Of a stretch of DNA of 64,000 nt, positions 34,662 through 43,350 are shown piece after piece. Each line of letters begins with the position of its first letter. Within the stretch, counting starts at the first letter, position 1. The notes under the pieces are model-generated. The model was not told the origin of the DNA. It worked only from the letters and a program-made list of their open reading frames with translations, and did no database searches. The position numbers and the translations under genes are program-made. Source of the stretch: Dyadobacter sp. LHD-138 (GTDB taxonomy: Bacteria; Bacteroidota; Bacteroidia; Cytophagales; Spirosomataceae); assembly GCF_030929615.1 (NCBI RefSeq), contig NZ_JAVFVU010000004.1, positions 1 through 64,000 on the forward strand, in the 5' to 3' direction.

Positions 34662-36827
34662 CTACTTTAAAACACCTTTGTATAATGAAGGCCAGTTTCC
34701 ATAAAGTGTGATGGTTGTTTTTGTACCATCGGGAAGTCGGATATTTAATTTCCTCGTAGCAACCGGTGACTGAAAAGAATCTACCGCCAACACAACGAAT
34801 TTATTGCCTTTTACTACCGCAGAAACAAACGGGTCTTTGCGATCAGCTACCAGCGCTGCTTGGGCCTGTTGGGGTTCTTGCCAGCTACCATTGATTTCAT
34901 AAGCTAAATCCTGATTTTTACCCCCTGCTATTACATCTTCTACTTGTTTCGCCATCCAGTTTCCCAAAGCGTAAAATTCGGTAGGATAGTCCCAGTAACG
35001 GGGAGAATCTCCGTTTGGTAGTGGCTTATGAAATACAGAAATATCTGTTTTACCATCCGCCGGGTACCATTCCTTCCCCCAGTCAGTAGACCCCGGATCA
35101 AAGTGATATGCATTTTCCCCTCTACCGCCGGGCTGACTATCATGCCACAGGTAATATCCGTCAAAAAGGACTAGTGAAAACAGTGATAAACTCAGAGCCT
35201 GGCTGGCTGGCATCATTTCCAATTGATTTAAAATGAGATCACCTTTCGGATTTGTAGTTTCATGATGCCAGGGTACAATCGGATCATTTGCATAAGGCAT
35301 ATGTCGGTTCCATGCATAAAAAACAGATTTATTGTTCTTCTGAAACGGGATCAATTTATTAATTCGGAGCGAATGAATCGCTGAAAGTAAAACGAAATTG
35401 TTTTGTGTATTACCTTGTGCGTCGGCCACAGAGGTTGGTCTCGGATAAACATCAGTCGGAGAAACGTTAAAAACATTTTGAAAACTATCTCCGTTGGGAA
35501 GTTTATCAAAATTCGAATGATTTGGTCCCGGGTGCGCATAGTCTTTGGCAAAGGAAGCGGGACTTTTATCACCCATTTTATTGAAATGCTGATTGGTATA
35601 AGCGCTGCCCCCCCAATAATCAAACAGATACATATTGGGATGATTTTTACGTATCCTTTCAGAAAACCATATTAACCTCTGTTTTACATCGGGCGGATAT
35701 CTCTGGTTCCAAAACTCAAAATCGAAGGCATAAACCCCCAGGCCTGGGGTATTGTCGGCAAGGGCTTCGACTTCTTGTCGGGATAGCCCTGCGAACCATT
35801 GTTCATTCTTATCCTGAAAATGACCAGGCGAGGCAGTCCAATGTATTTTGTTAGCCGGAATGTCCTTTTCCCAGGCCGGTAAATGTGTTATGCCACGTTT
35901 TAAATAATTTTCAGCCGGAACCCAGTTATTAAGGCGGTACTGCATGACCAGTTTGCCCTCAATAGGTTCAAATTCCGGGAAAGTAGTGTCGAAATGCACA
36001 TTGATATCTTTTGATAACACAAACCATGAAGGAATTTCTATCCGGGTTAAGGTAGATTTTTCCTTTTTATTGTCAAGGGCGTTTATCCAGATATTTTGTT
36101 GGCGGAGTGCTCTGTTTCTCAATGAATTCCACCAGTCATTGTACGGGGCGTCAATCCATTTAGCTGTTATGGTGTAGAAATAGCCAGGTTTGACTTCTAC
36201 GCCGTTTTCGATACCGGCGACGACAATGTTATCAATCATGACAACCTTAGTTCTTCCATCCTGAAAATTTGCGAAATCTTTCAAGAAAATCTTCCCGCCT
36301 TTTACGACAGGTCGAACATCGAGCCAGTTGTCCTTACTACCTTGACGAACCCACTTAGTTCCGTCTAAAATTTCGGATTTTCTGGAATCGTCATAATTAA
36401 ATTCCGCCGTTGTTTCGCAGCCAGGTTGTCCGAGACTGGTAACTTTTACAGAAGATTTTCCCGCATGTAGCTCAACGTTTGGCAGCGTAAGCCAGATGGA
36501 TACCCGGTGTGGAACGTTTTCAAATTTCTGGACTTTTCCGTTTTGTGTAATTTCTACGTTGTAAGGTGCAAGACCTGCGGCATTGGCCGCAATTTCAAAC
36601 TGCATTTCTCGGCCAATCTGTTTGTAACGGCGGACGGTAAGATCACAGGCACTGGAGGCCGAGTCGATGGTTACAGCAATGGGTAAAGCAGAAAGCTGTT
36701 CCGGGAAATCTTTTCCCTGCGAGGGGCCATACCTGTTCCATGCCCAGATACCGGTTCCTGTAAAGGCCGCCAGCACTGTACTTATCCAAATGATCGTTGA
36801 TTTCGACAAAATCTTTTTTTTATGCAA
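34662..36827 (-). CDS. Large membrane-anchored protein, unrecognised
   Basis: 721 residues from TTG 36827; no ATG is available nearby. A short basic N-terminus (MHKKKILSK) and one hydrophobic segment (about 12-30) suggest an inner-membrane anchor or uncleaved signal, with the rest in the periplasm. Residues about 55-150 look like a beta-sandwich (CDLTVRRYKQIGREMQFEI, PYNVEITQNGKVQKF). The middle part, with VYAFDFEFWNQRYPPDVKQ and MYLFDYWGGSAY, has the alternating strand-helix pattern and acidic strand ends of a (beta/alpha)8 glycosidase. The C-terminus is again beta-rich (KLNIRLPDGTKTTITLYGN). I cannot assign a family. It follows the outer-membrane barrel gene by 42 bp and may be cotranscribed with it. 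Confidence 0.75.
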   Translation of the reverse strand: MHKKKILSKSTIIWISTVLAAFTGTGIWAWNRYGPSQGKDFPEQLSALPIAVTIDSASSACDLTVRRYKQIGREMQFEIAANAAGLAPYNVEITQNGKVQKFENVPHRVSIWLTLPNVELHAGKSSVKVTSLGQPGCETTAEFNYDDSRKSEILDGTKWVRQGSKDNWLDVRPVVKGGKIFLKDFANFQDGRTKVVMIDNIVVAGIENGVEVKPGYFYTITAKWIDAPYNDWWNSLRNRALRQQNIWINALDNKKEKSTLTRIEIPSWFVLSKDINVHFDTTFPEFEPIEGKLVMQYRLNNWVPAENYLKRGITHLPAWEKDIPANKIHWTASPGHFQDKNEQWFAGLSRQEVEALADNTPGLGVYAFDFEFWNQRYPPDVKQRLIWFSERIRKNHPNMYLFDYWGGSAYTNQHFNKMGDKSPASFAKDYAHPGPNHSNFDKLPNGDSFQNVFNVSPTDVYPRPTSVADAQGNTQNNFVLLSAIHSLRINKLIPFQKNNKSVFYAWNRHMPYANDPIVPWHHETTNPKGDLILNQLEMMPASQALSLSLFSLVLFDGYYLWHDSQPGGRGENAYHFDPGSTDWGKEWYPADGKTDISVFHKPLPNGDSPRYWDYPTEFYALGNWMAKQVEDVIAGGKNQDLAYEINGSWQEPQQAQAALVADRKDPFVSAVVKGNKFVVLAVDSFQSPVATRKLNIRLPDGTKTTITLYGNWPSLYKGVLK

Positions 36828-36869
36828 AACTGAAAATTAAAACCAGGTGTGTGAATTGCTCAATATTGT

Positions 36870-37532
36870 TTACCACCAGCGGTAAAACAAACCGATTGAA
36901 GCATTTAGCGAAGATACTCCTTTATCAACATATTCATAATCGAAAGGAGTGGCCTCATACTTGACACGGATATCTGCGCCAAAATTACCATCTTTTTTGA
37001 ACAAAAATTTAGATCCAAGGCCAATCCCATAGGTCGGACGGACTTTCCGTTTCTGATCGGCCAGACTTCCATAATATAGGGTGTAATCGAGAATACTTGC
37101 ACCGGCGCTGACCTGCACGTAAGGCTGGATTGCCGAGTTATTGCCTAAGAAACGATAATTACCAAAAACCTGGATCGGATACTGGGTTAAAGTTCTGGTT
37201 TGTACCGCGGAAATATCACTTCCATCCGTTGTCGGGTAAATGGCTCTCGGAATCCGTTTGTTGAAAAACGAATAACCCAGTTCTCCGCCAATAGAAAAAG
37301 AGTTTTGCAGGACCCATTCCAAAGCTATGGAATAATTTTCGAACGATGTTTTGTCGATGTAATTACTGGAAAAAGATCCCAGCGGGATCGCACCGGTATA
37401 CCTTGCCGTTACTTGATAATGGGTGTAACGCTCGAAAGGAGAAGGTAAGGTATATAATTTAGGAGCCGGTTCCTGCGCATAGGCGGGGATTATGCCTGCA
37501 AAAAGGAGCGCAATGATGATGTATTTTTTCAT
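36870..37532 (-). CDS. Outer-membrane beta-barrel protein
   Basis: A 220-residue exported protein. A signal peptide spans 1-19 (MKKYIIIALLFAGIIPAYAQ). The mature part consists of alternating strands of outer-membrane type (FSIGGELGYSFF, QVFGNYRFL, PYVQVSAGASI, RPTYGIGLGSKFLF, NFGADIRVKYE). It ends in SLNASIGLFYRWW, whose terminal aromatic residue is the usual barrel-assembly signal. It is probably an eight-stranded barrel of the OmpA/OmpX-like kind with unknown cargo. The gene lies 109 bp after the lipoprotein gene and 42 bp before the 721-residue gene. Confidence 0.85.
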   Translation of the reverse strand: MKKYIIIALLFAGIIPAYAQEPAPKLYTLPSPFERYTHYQVTARYTGAIPLGSFSSNYIDKTSFENYSIALEWVLQNSFSIGGELGYSFFNKRIPRAIYPTTDGSDISAVQTRTLTQYPIQVFGNYRFLGNNSAIQPYVQVSAGASILDYTLYYGSLADQKRKVRPTYGIGLGSKFLFKKDGNFGADIRVKYEATPFDYEYVDKGVSSLNASIGLFYRWW

Positions 37533-37641
37533 TTGAAAATGTCAATTAAGAAGACACGGAAAAACCGTGAAAATAAAGTTGTGCAATGGTGATCCTGGCC
37601 GTACTGTCTTGTTTAAGCAGCCGGTTAATGCCCCAATGATA

Positions 37642-38244
37642 TTATTTAATTTTAAGATAATTGGACTGACCGAATATGGAATCAACCATTTCGTCAATAT
37701 AACCCGTGTTGCCAAGGCCGGAACCACGTATTTGAGCGTCCCAGATCACATTCAGTTTTTTGTTAACCGTATCCGCATTTTTCAGGTCAAGCATTGAAAT
37801 TGACCAGTAGCTTTCGCTGGTTTGATACGCATAATAACTTGGATAACCATATCCGTAACCTCCATAGTATCCGCCCCAATAAGAAGAATATGGTGTCGAT
37901 GCGATGTTCACATACGTATTGGTTACCCGGGCAGCACTAAGTCCAACATCCGGTTTTTTATCGGCGGCCACATACGTATAACCCAGGTTTTGCATATTGG
38001 TAATGATGCGCGTTAAAAGGTCTTTGTCAAGGCTGGTAAGCGCTGTGGTAGAACGTTCGTCCTGGACCACGATAACAGAGTCTGTTATACTGAAGGTTTT
38101 AAATGTTTTGAAATCAGCAGTTTTATCGCGGTTTGTAATATATACTTGTGATTCAAGGTCAGATAAGTCGTTTACCGGATCATTGGTGCAGGAGGTCAGC
38201 CAAAAAGTGGCAGAGATAATTAGAAATGAAGCTTTTTTTAACAT
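37642..38244 (-). CDS. DUF4136 lipoprotein
   Basis: A 200-residue protein with an N-terminal signal ending in the lipobox LTSC (Cys18), so it is lipidated. DUF4136 landmarks are DFKTFKTFSI, a Leu/Ile helix LDKDLLTRIITNMQNLGYTYV, and the late strand VIWDAQIRGSG followed by an IDEMVDSIFG helix. A Gly/Tyr-rich insert (YSSYWGGYYGGYGYGYPSYYAY) breaks the middle of the domain. Function is unknown for the family, which is widespread in Bacteroidota. It is upstream of the outer-membrane barrel gene on the same strand. Confidence 0.9.
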   Translation of the reverse strand: MLKKASFLIISATFWLTSCTNDPVNDLSDLESQVYITNRDKTADFKTFKTFSITDSVIVVQDERSTTALTSLDKDLLTRIITNMQNLGYTYVAADKKPDVGLSAARVTNTYVNIASTPYSSYWGGYYGGYGYGYPSYYAYQTSESYWSISMLDLKNADTVNKKLNVIWDAQIRGSGLGNTGYIDEMVDSIFGQSNYLKIK

Positions 38245-38571
38245 AGCAGTACTTTGCGTTTTGGTTATCTGATTAACGAATTTTAAAATTGAATCATTTT
38301 ATTTTTCCGTATTTAGCACACTATTTTTTTTGAAATTGTGATGCCGGCTATATTATCAGAGACTATTGGGAATGATATTTGGTTGTAAAGCGGTAAAATA
38401 ATTTAGATGATGAAACGGCCCAAAAGCGGGTAGCAGTGAAGGCTTTGTAAATTAGAAATGACCGATCCCGAACTTTATTTGACTTTGTCCTGTTCGTTGC
38501 TTTATTTTAGTAATATTAAAAAAACTTAGATACCGGGATTCACTCGCACACCCCAGAAGACAAAATTATAT
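38245..38571. promoter_or_regulatory. Divergent intergenic region with candidate DinB-gene promoter
   Basis: There is no gene in these 327 bases between divergent starts. On the plus strand TTTG (38478-38481) and TATTTTAG (38503-38510) are spaced like a Bacteroidota promoter, with one mismatch from TAnnTTTG. They lie about 60 bp before the DinB ATG. I saw no exact box for the lipoprotein gene. Confidence 0.35.
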
Positions 38572-39132
38572 ATGGAAACAAAAGAAGAAGTACTAAGGAT
38601 TATCGATGTACTCAACGATACGTATGAAAGCGAAGAGGCCTGGTATGGTCCTTCTGTGGTAGAGGCGCTGCGTGATGTAACACCTAAAATGGCTGAGCTG
38701 CGATTAAGCTCCAACACGCACTCGATCGCGGAAATTGTTTATCACATGACGACCTGGCGGATTTTTGCCGTACGGAAAATTCAGGGTGACGCGGAGTTTG
38801 ATATTAAAACACAGGATAAGGACTGGAAGAAGTTTCCGGTTGTGGATGAATTTGAATGGGAGGCTATTCAAATGGAATTAAGTCTTTCGCAGGAAGAATT
38901 AATTTCTGAACTGGAAAAAATTGAGAATGACAGTTTCCTTGAGGAATTTGTGCCCGGCCGTGATTATTCTTACTATACCATGATTCATGGCGTTATCCAG
39001 CACGACGTATATCATGCAGGTCAGATCGGGCTGATCAAGAAGGCTTTGAAAGGAATGCAGCTTGAAGAAGACGATGATTTGGGCGCTTTCGATGACCGTG
39101 CCACTTATGGCAATGATAACGATTATTATTGA
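38572..39132 (+). CDS. DinB-family protein
   Basis: A 186-residue four-helix-bundle protein. The metal-binding triad of the DinB superfamily is H58 (SIAEIVYHMTTWR), H144 and H148 (IHGVIQHDVYHAGQIGLIKKAL). Family members include bacillithiol or mycothiol S-transferases and many uncharacterised damage-inducible proteins. Cytophagales lack a clear link to a specific thiol here, so the substrate is unknown. The C-terminus is unusually acidic (LEEDDDLGAFDDRATYGNDND), an extension beyond the domain. No neighbour suggests a pathway. It starts with a clear ATG and is probably monocistronic. Confidence 0.9.
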   Translation: METKEEVLRIIDVLNDTYESEEAWYGPSVVEALRDVTPKMAELRLSSNTHSIAEIVYHMTTWRIFAVRKIQGDAEFDIKTQDKDWKKFPVVDEFEWEAIQMELSLSQEELISELEKIENDSFLEEFVPGRDYSYYTMIHGVIQHDVYHAGQIGLIKKALKGMQLEEDDDLGAFDDRATYGNDNDYY

Positions 39133-39260
39133 TCTGACTTAGATAAAATTTTGTGTTTTTATAAATTTTATATTAAATACTAATAAAAAGTTATATTTTG
39201 CATAATAATTAAAGGTAGTATTCATTGGATACAATCTCTTTAATGGTGTGGATATATGTC

Positions 39261-39294
39261 AAAAGGCCATTCGGATCATCGAGTGGCTTTTTTT
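39261..39294 (+). terminator. Rho-independent terminator
   Basis: GGCCATTCG (39265-39273) pairs with CGAGTGGCT (39280-39288) allowing two G-T pairs, followed by a run of T. It lies 130 bp after the DinB stop and 58 bp before the response regulator start. It therefore ends either a long DinB trailer or a small independent transcript. Confidence 0.7.
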
Positions 39295-39351
39295 ATGAAA
39301 TGTCTGAAATCGGTGCAACATTTGGGAGATTATTCAGAATAACCTCGGTAT

Positions 39352-40029
39352 ATGAAAATATTAATTGTTGAAGATGAGCCAAAACTGGCCGGTTTTTTGA
39401 AACGTGGTCTGGAAGAACAATCCTGGGAAGTTGAGCTGGCCTATGATGGTCAGGTAGGAAAAAAAATGGCGTCAAATTACCGTTTTGATGTCATTATTCT
39501 GGATGTAAACCTGCCCATTCTCAATGGGTATGATTTAGCGAAACAATTAAGAAACGATGGTCTGACGACGCCCATCCTGTTTTTGACCGCGCTCGGAACG
39601 ATCGATGACAAGCTCGACGGATTTGAAGCTGGCGGCGATGATTATCTGGTTAAACCATTTGAATTTAGAGAACTGATAGCCCGTATCAAGGTTTTATCCC
39701 AGCGCAACAGCAACCGCGAACAATCCAGCCAGGTTTTGAAGCTGGCAGATCTGGAACTGAACCTTGATGAAAAAGTAGCCAGACGAGCGGGGAACCGTAT
39801 CGACCTGACGGCAAAGGAATTTGCGCTGCTGGAATATCTCATGCGCAACAGAGGCAGAGTTGTGTCCAGGGTGGATATTGCGGAACAGGTCTGGGATATC
39901 CGTTTCGATACCGGTACCAATGTAATTGATGTTTACATTAACTTTTTGCGTAAAAAAGTCGATAAGGATTATGACACAAAATTGATCCATACCGTTGTGG
40001 GGATGGGCTATATTTTTAAGGAAGAATGA
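39352..40029 (+). CDS. OmpR-family response regulator
   Basis: A 225-residue DNA-binding regulator. The receiver domain (1-115) has the acidic pocket in IVEDEPK, phospho-acceptor D51 (IILDVNLP), T in FLTALG and K in YLVKPFE. The C-terminal winged helix (about 125-225) is of the OmpR/PhoB type (LTAKEFALLEYLMRN, SRVDIAEQVWD, VIDVYINFLRKKV). Its stop overlaps the kinase start by 4 bp (ATGA), so the pair is coupled and almost certainly cognate. The sequence resembles regulators of metal or envelope stress (CusR/CopR-like), but the signal is not determined. Confidence 0.95.
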   Translation: MKILIVEDEPKLAGFLKRGLEEQSWEVELAYDGQVGKKMASNYRFDVIILDVNLPILNGYDLAKQLRNDGLTTPILFLTALGTIDDKLDGFEAGGDDYLVKPFEFRELIARIKVLSQRNSNREQSSQVLKLADLELNLDEKVARRAGNRIDLTAKEFALLEYLMRNRGRVVSRVDIAEQVWDIRFDTGTNVIDVYINFLRKKVDKDYDTKLIHTVVGMGYIFKEE

Positions 40030-41396
40030 ACATCAAAACCCGGCTTACCTTACTCTTTACCATGCTGGTTGGCTCCATTATGGCGCTTTTCTGTTTGTCC
40101 ATCTACTATTTCTACGATCAGTATCGTGAAAAGCAATTTTATACTTTTTTGAACGAAAGGGGACAGACGATTGCGCAGTTGGTTGAGGCGAGTAATGGGA
40201 TAAGCAAGGCGGATATCGCAAAAATTGAAAAGGAAAATAACACGGTGCTGCTCGATGAGGAAATCACCATCTACAATGGTGTGGATTCAGTTATTTTTTT
40301 TAGCGGAACCAATGATTTTGCGCTAACCCACCAAATGCTGACTGATGCCAGAAACGGGAAAGAAATACATACCAAACATGCACAGAAAGAGGTAATTGTG
40401 ACCCGGCATATTTTGCAGGACCACCGCAAACCGTGGGTTGTCGTTGCAATCGCCATTGATCATCTGGGAACAAACCAATTGCAAAGACTTCGGGAAATTC
40501 TGGTGATTGGCTGGCTATTGTCGCTGGTACTGGTGAGTGTTGCCGGCTGGCAGTTCTCTACCGATGCGATTAAGCCTGTATCTGATATCATTGCCCAGGT
40601 CAATAATATTTCCGCAGGGAATTTGCATGACAAGGTAACGGTGGGCCGGGAAAAAGATGAACTTGCCTTGCTGGCGCAAACGTTTAATCTGATGCTTAAC
40701 CGGCTTGAAATTGCTTTTGTTGCTCAGAAAAATTTTGTTTCCCACGCTTCGCATGAGTTACGAACACCGCTGGCCCTGATCATGAGTGAGGTGGAAGTGA
40801 CGCTGATGAAGGCCCGGTCGGGTCAGGACTATGAGGAAGCACTGCGTGGCATATTGGATGAGGTTAAGGAAATGAACGAGCTTGTAAGCCGTTTGCTCGA
40901 ACTCGCGCGGACAGAAGAACACGCATTCAGGGTTACGTTTTCCAAGATCCGTATTGATGAAGTTTTGTGGCAGGCGCAGGCGTTTGTCCAGCAAAAAAAT
41001 CCCGGTTATCAGGTCTACATTAATTACGATCAGATTCCGGATAATGAAGAGCTGCTGTTGCGTTACGGCGATGAAAGTCTTCTGCGCACGGCCTTTGTGA
41101 ACCTGATGGACAATGCGTGCAAGTATTCGGATAACCAGTCGGTGGATGTTTTTCTGGAAATTCATAAAGATTTGATCAAGATATCTTTCAAGGATGTCGG
41201 CATAGGCATTGCAGCAGCAGAATTGCCTTACGTTTTCGACACATTTTACCGCAGTGCCACCTCCATGAGCAAAGCGGGTTATGGCATTGGTCTGGCCCTG
41301 ACCAAACGTATTATTACCATGCAGGGTGCCAGTATTGAAGTCGAGTCCCAGGTTGGACTTGGCAGCACTTTTATCCTCAAATTTCCGCCATTCTGA
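40026..41396 (+). CDS. Membrane sensor histidine kinase
   Basis: A 456-residue kinase, partner of the preceding regulator. Two membrane segments (about 10-30 and 158-178) enclose a periplasmic sensor of about 125 residues with no recognised fold. A HAMP linker follows (IKPVSDIIAQVNNISAGNL). The dimerisation domain carries H243 in SHASHELRTPLA. The ATPase domain has the N-box LMDNACKYSDN, KDVGIGIA (G1) and GYGIGLALTKRI (G2). Length and motifs are complete. Nothing after it in the operon is on the same strand until SulP, 177 bp further. Confidence 0.95.
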   Translation: MNIKTRLTLLFTMLVGSIMALFCLSIYYFYDQYREKQFYTFLNERGQTIAQLVEASNGISKADIAKIEKENNTVLLDEEITIYNGVDSVIFFSGTNDFALTHQMLTDARNGKEIHTKHAQKEVIVTRHILQDHRKPWVVVAIAIDHLGTNQLQRLREILVIGWLLSLVLVSVAGWQFSTDAIKPVSDIIAQVNNISAGNLHDKVTVGREKDELALLAQTFNLMLNRLEIAFVAQKNFVSHASHELRTPLALIMSEVEVTLMKARSGQDYEEALRGILDEVKEMNELVSRLLELARTEEHAFRVTFSKIRIDEVLWQAQAFVQQKNPGYQVYINYDQIPDNEELLLRYGDESLLRTAFVNLMDNACKYSDNQSVDVFLEIHKDLIKISFKDVGIGIAAAELPYVFDTFYRSATSMSKAGYGIGLALTKRIITMQGASIEVESQVGLGSTFILKFPPF

Positions 41397-41572
41397 TCAG
41401 GTTATTCTTTTTAATTTATTTTTAATTTGACATTAATCAGACTTTAACAATGTCTGAGGTCATTTGTATCATAAAATCACTCAAAAGGATTTTTATGCTA
41501 TGGATGATTTTCAGTTGTGTTTAATTTTTTTATCTCTTCCTGTTGCCAACGGGTAGCTTATCCTTTTCATTA

Positions 41573-43192
41573 ATGATGATGAAGTCAGCACCAAGGAAAC
41601 CAGCTACGGGATTTAAGGGATTAAAAGAAAACTGGAAAGACGACATCCGGTCCGGTTTTTTGGTCTCGCTGATTGCTTTGCCACTGAGTTTAGGGATAGC
41701 GGGAGCAAGCAATTTTCCTCCAATGATGGGCGTGCTGACTGCAATAGTCGGAGGTATCGCAGTATCGTTTTTCACAGATTCTGAATTGACAATAAAAGGT
41801 CCTGCCGCAGGACTTATTGTCATCGCGGCAGGTGCAGTGGATGAGCTTGGTCGGGGCGATGCTGTTTTAGGCTGGCACCTGGCATTAGGTTCGATTGTAG
41901 TGGCAGGTATTCTTCAGATTGCGACGGGTGCAATGAAACTGCCCAGGTTTGCAGATTTCGTGCCGCTGTCAGCCGTTCATGGTATGTTGGTCGCTATCGG
42001 GATTATTATTATGTCGAAGCAAATTCATCTGGCCGTGGGTGTTGCTCCGTCAGAGCTTAAAGGAAAAGCGCCCCTGGAACTCATTGAAATGGTTCCTCAC
42101 AGCTTGCTGAATATGGAATACCACATTGCAATTATTGGTTTGGTTGGCTTGATGATCATGTTCGGATGGCAATACCTTTCATTTTTGTTCTTGAAAAAAA
42201 TACCGCCAGCCCTGGTTGTTTTGGTTATTTCGATCGTTCTTGGACAGTTGTTTCATTTATTTGAGCCGACTTACCGTGACATCAAACCTTTGATTAACCC
42301 GGGAGAATTTACGTTGTCTTACAATGCAAGTTTTGCTGGAATCACTTTTGATTTAATACCGGTCTTTATCAAGTACGTTTTGATGTTTTTGCTCGTAGGC
42401 AGTCTGGAGTCTCTGCTTACAGTGAAAGCGATCGATCTTCTGGACCCGTACAAACGCAAGGCTGATATGAGCCGGGACATTGTTGCCGTAGGTGCCGGTA
42501 ACGTGGTGGCCGGTTTGCTTGGCGGTTTGCCGATGATTTCCGAAGTGGTACGTAGTTCTGCCAATATCAACAACGGCGGTAAAACGCGCTGGGCTAACTT
42601 GTTTCACGGAGTTTTCCTGTTGGTTTTCGTAACGGCTTTGATTCCTGTGATCAGAATGGTTCCGGTTGCAGCGATGGCAACGATGCTGATCTTTGCAGGT
42701 TTCCAGCTGGCTTCCCCGGAAGAATTTAAACATATATACCACATCGGTAAAGAACAGCTTATTATATTCCTTGTTACGATTGCCGCGACATTGGTTACGG
42801 ATTTACTGATCGGTATCGGAATGGGTATTCTGACCAAGTTTATCATGCAATTGTCTTACGGCGTTAAATTGTCAGACATTTTTGCTCCTAAAATTGAGAT
42901 TGATGTTAACAACGATATCTATTTTGTGCGTGTGACGAGGGCTGCTGTTTTTAGCAATTACCTTGCTCTTAAAGGAAAACTTGAAACATTGCCGCAGGGG
43001 AAAAACGTGAAGGTAGACTTCTCCGAAGCACCCTATGTTGACCATACGGTCATGGAAAATATTACCCGCTTTAAAAATGATTATGAACAAGCGGGCGGGA
43101 AAATGGAGCTGGTAGGTTTCGAAAGTTACCAGACGCTATCGGATCATCCGTTGGCAGCCCGAAAGAATCAACGCTTAACTGTAATAGGTTAA
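41573..43192 (+). CDS. SulP-family anion transporter with STAS domain
   Basis: A 539-residue inner-membrane transporter (SLC26/SulP) for sulfate, bicarbonate or another anion. ATG 41573 (MMMKSAPRKP) is chosen; ATG 41579 or an upstream TTG are possible. The core carries DIRSGFLVSLIALPLSLGIAGASNFPP, a SulP signature, plus ELTIKGPAAGLIVI and GLLGGLPMISEVVRSSANINNGGKTR. A C-terminal STAS domain (about 440-535) includes KVDFSEAPYVDHTVMENI. No carbonic anhydrase is adjacent, so a bicarbonate role is not favoured by context. It ends at a clear terminator. Confidence 0.93.
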   Translation: MMMKSAPRKPATGFKGLKENWKDDIRSGFLVSLIALPLSLGIAGASNFPPMMGVLTAIVGGIAVSFFTDSELTIKGPAAGLIVIAAGAVDELGRGDAVLGWHLALGSIVVAGILQIATGAMKLPRFADFVPLSAVHGMLVAIGIIIMSKQIHLAVGVAPSELKGKAPLELIEMVPHSLLNMEYHIAIIGLVGLMIMFGWQYLSFLFLKKIPPALVVLVISIVLGQLFHLFEPTYRDIKPLINPGEFTLSYNASFAGITFDLIPVFIKYVLMFLLVGSLESLLTVKAIDLLDPYKRKADMSRDIVAVGAGNVVAGLLGGLPMISEVVRSSANINNGGKTRWANLFHGVFLLVFVTALIPVIRMVPVAAMATMLIFAGFQLASPEEFKHIYHIGKEQLIIFLVTIAATLVTDLLIGIGMGILTKFIMQLSYGVKLSDIFAPKIEIDVNNDIYFVRVTRAAVFSNYLALKGKLETLPQGKNVKVDFSEAPYVDHTVMENITRFKNDYEQAGGKMELVGFESYQTLSDHPLAARKNQRLTVIG

Positions 43193-43216
43193 ATTGAGAG
43201 GTGAGTAGTAAGACGG

Positions 43217-43250
43217 AAAGTGGCTTCTGAGTTTCAGAGGCCACTTTTTT
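43217..43250 (+). terminator. Rho-independent terminator of SulP gene
   Basis: AAAGTGGCTTCTGA (43217-43230) pairs with TCAGAGGCCACTTT (43234-43247) with one G-T pair and a 3-nt loop, followed by T. It lies 25 bp after the SulP stop. Confidence 0.88.
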
Positions 43251-43295
43251 ATGTTTTTTAGGCTCTTATTGGCGTAGCCAAGCCCAATCTTGTAG

Positions 43296-43337
43296 CCAGG
43301 GAATTCATTCCCTGGAAAGTGGGAATGAATTCCCTGG
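43296..43337. repeat. Long perfect palindromic hairpin
   Basis: CCAGGGAATTCATTCCC (43296-43312) is exactly complementary to GGGAATGAATTCCCTGG (43321-43337) around an 8-nt loop. Each arm with its flank also forms a shorter nested palindrome (CCAGGGAAT with ATTCCCTGG). It lies 14 bp from the MscS gene stop (minus strand) and 46 bp after the SulP terminator. It resembles dispersed REP-like intergenic elements. It is the only copy in this window. Confidence 0.65.
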
Positions 43338-43350
43338 AAATTTGAATGTT

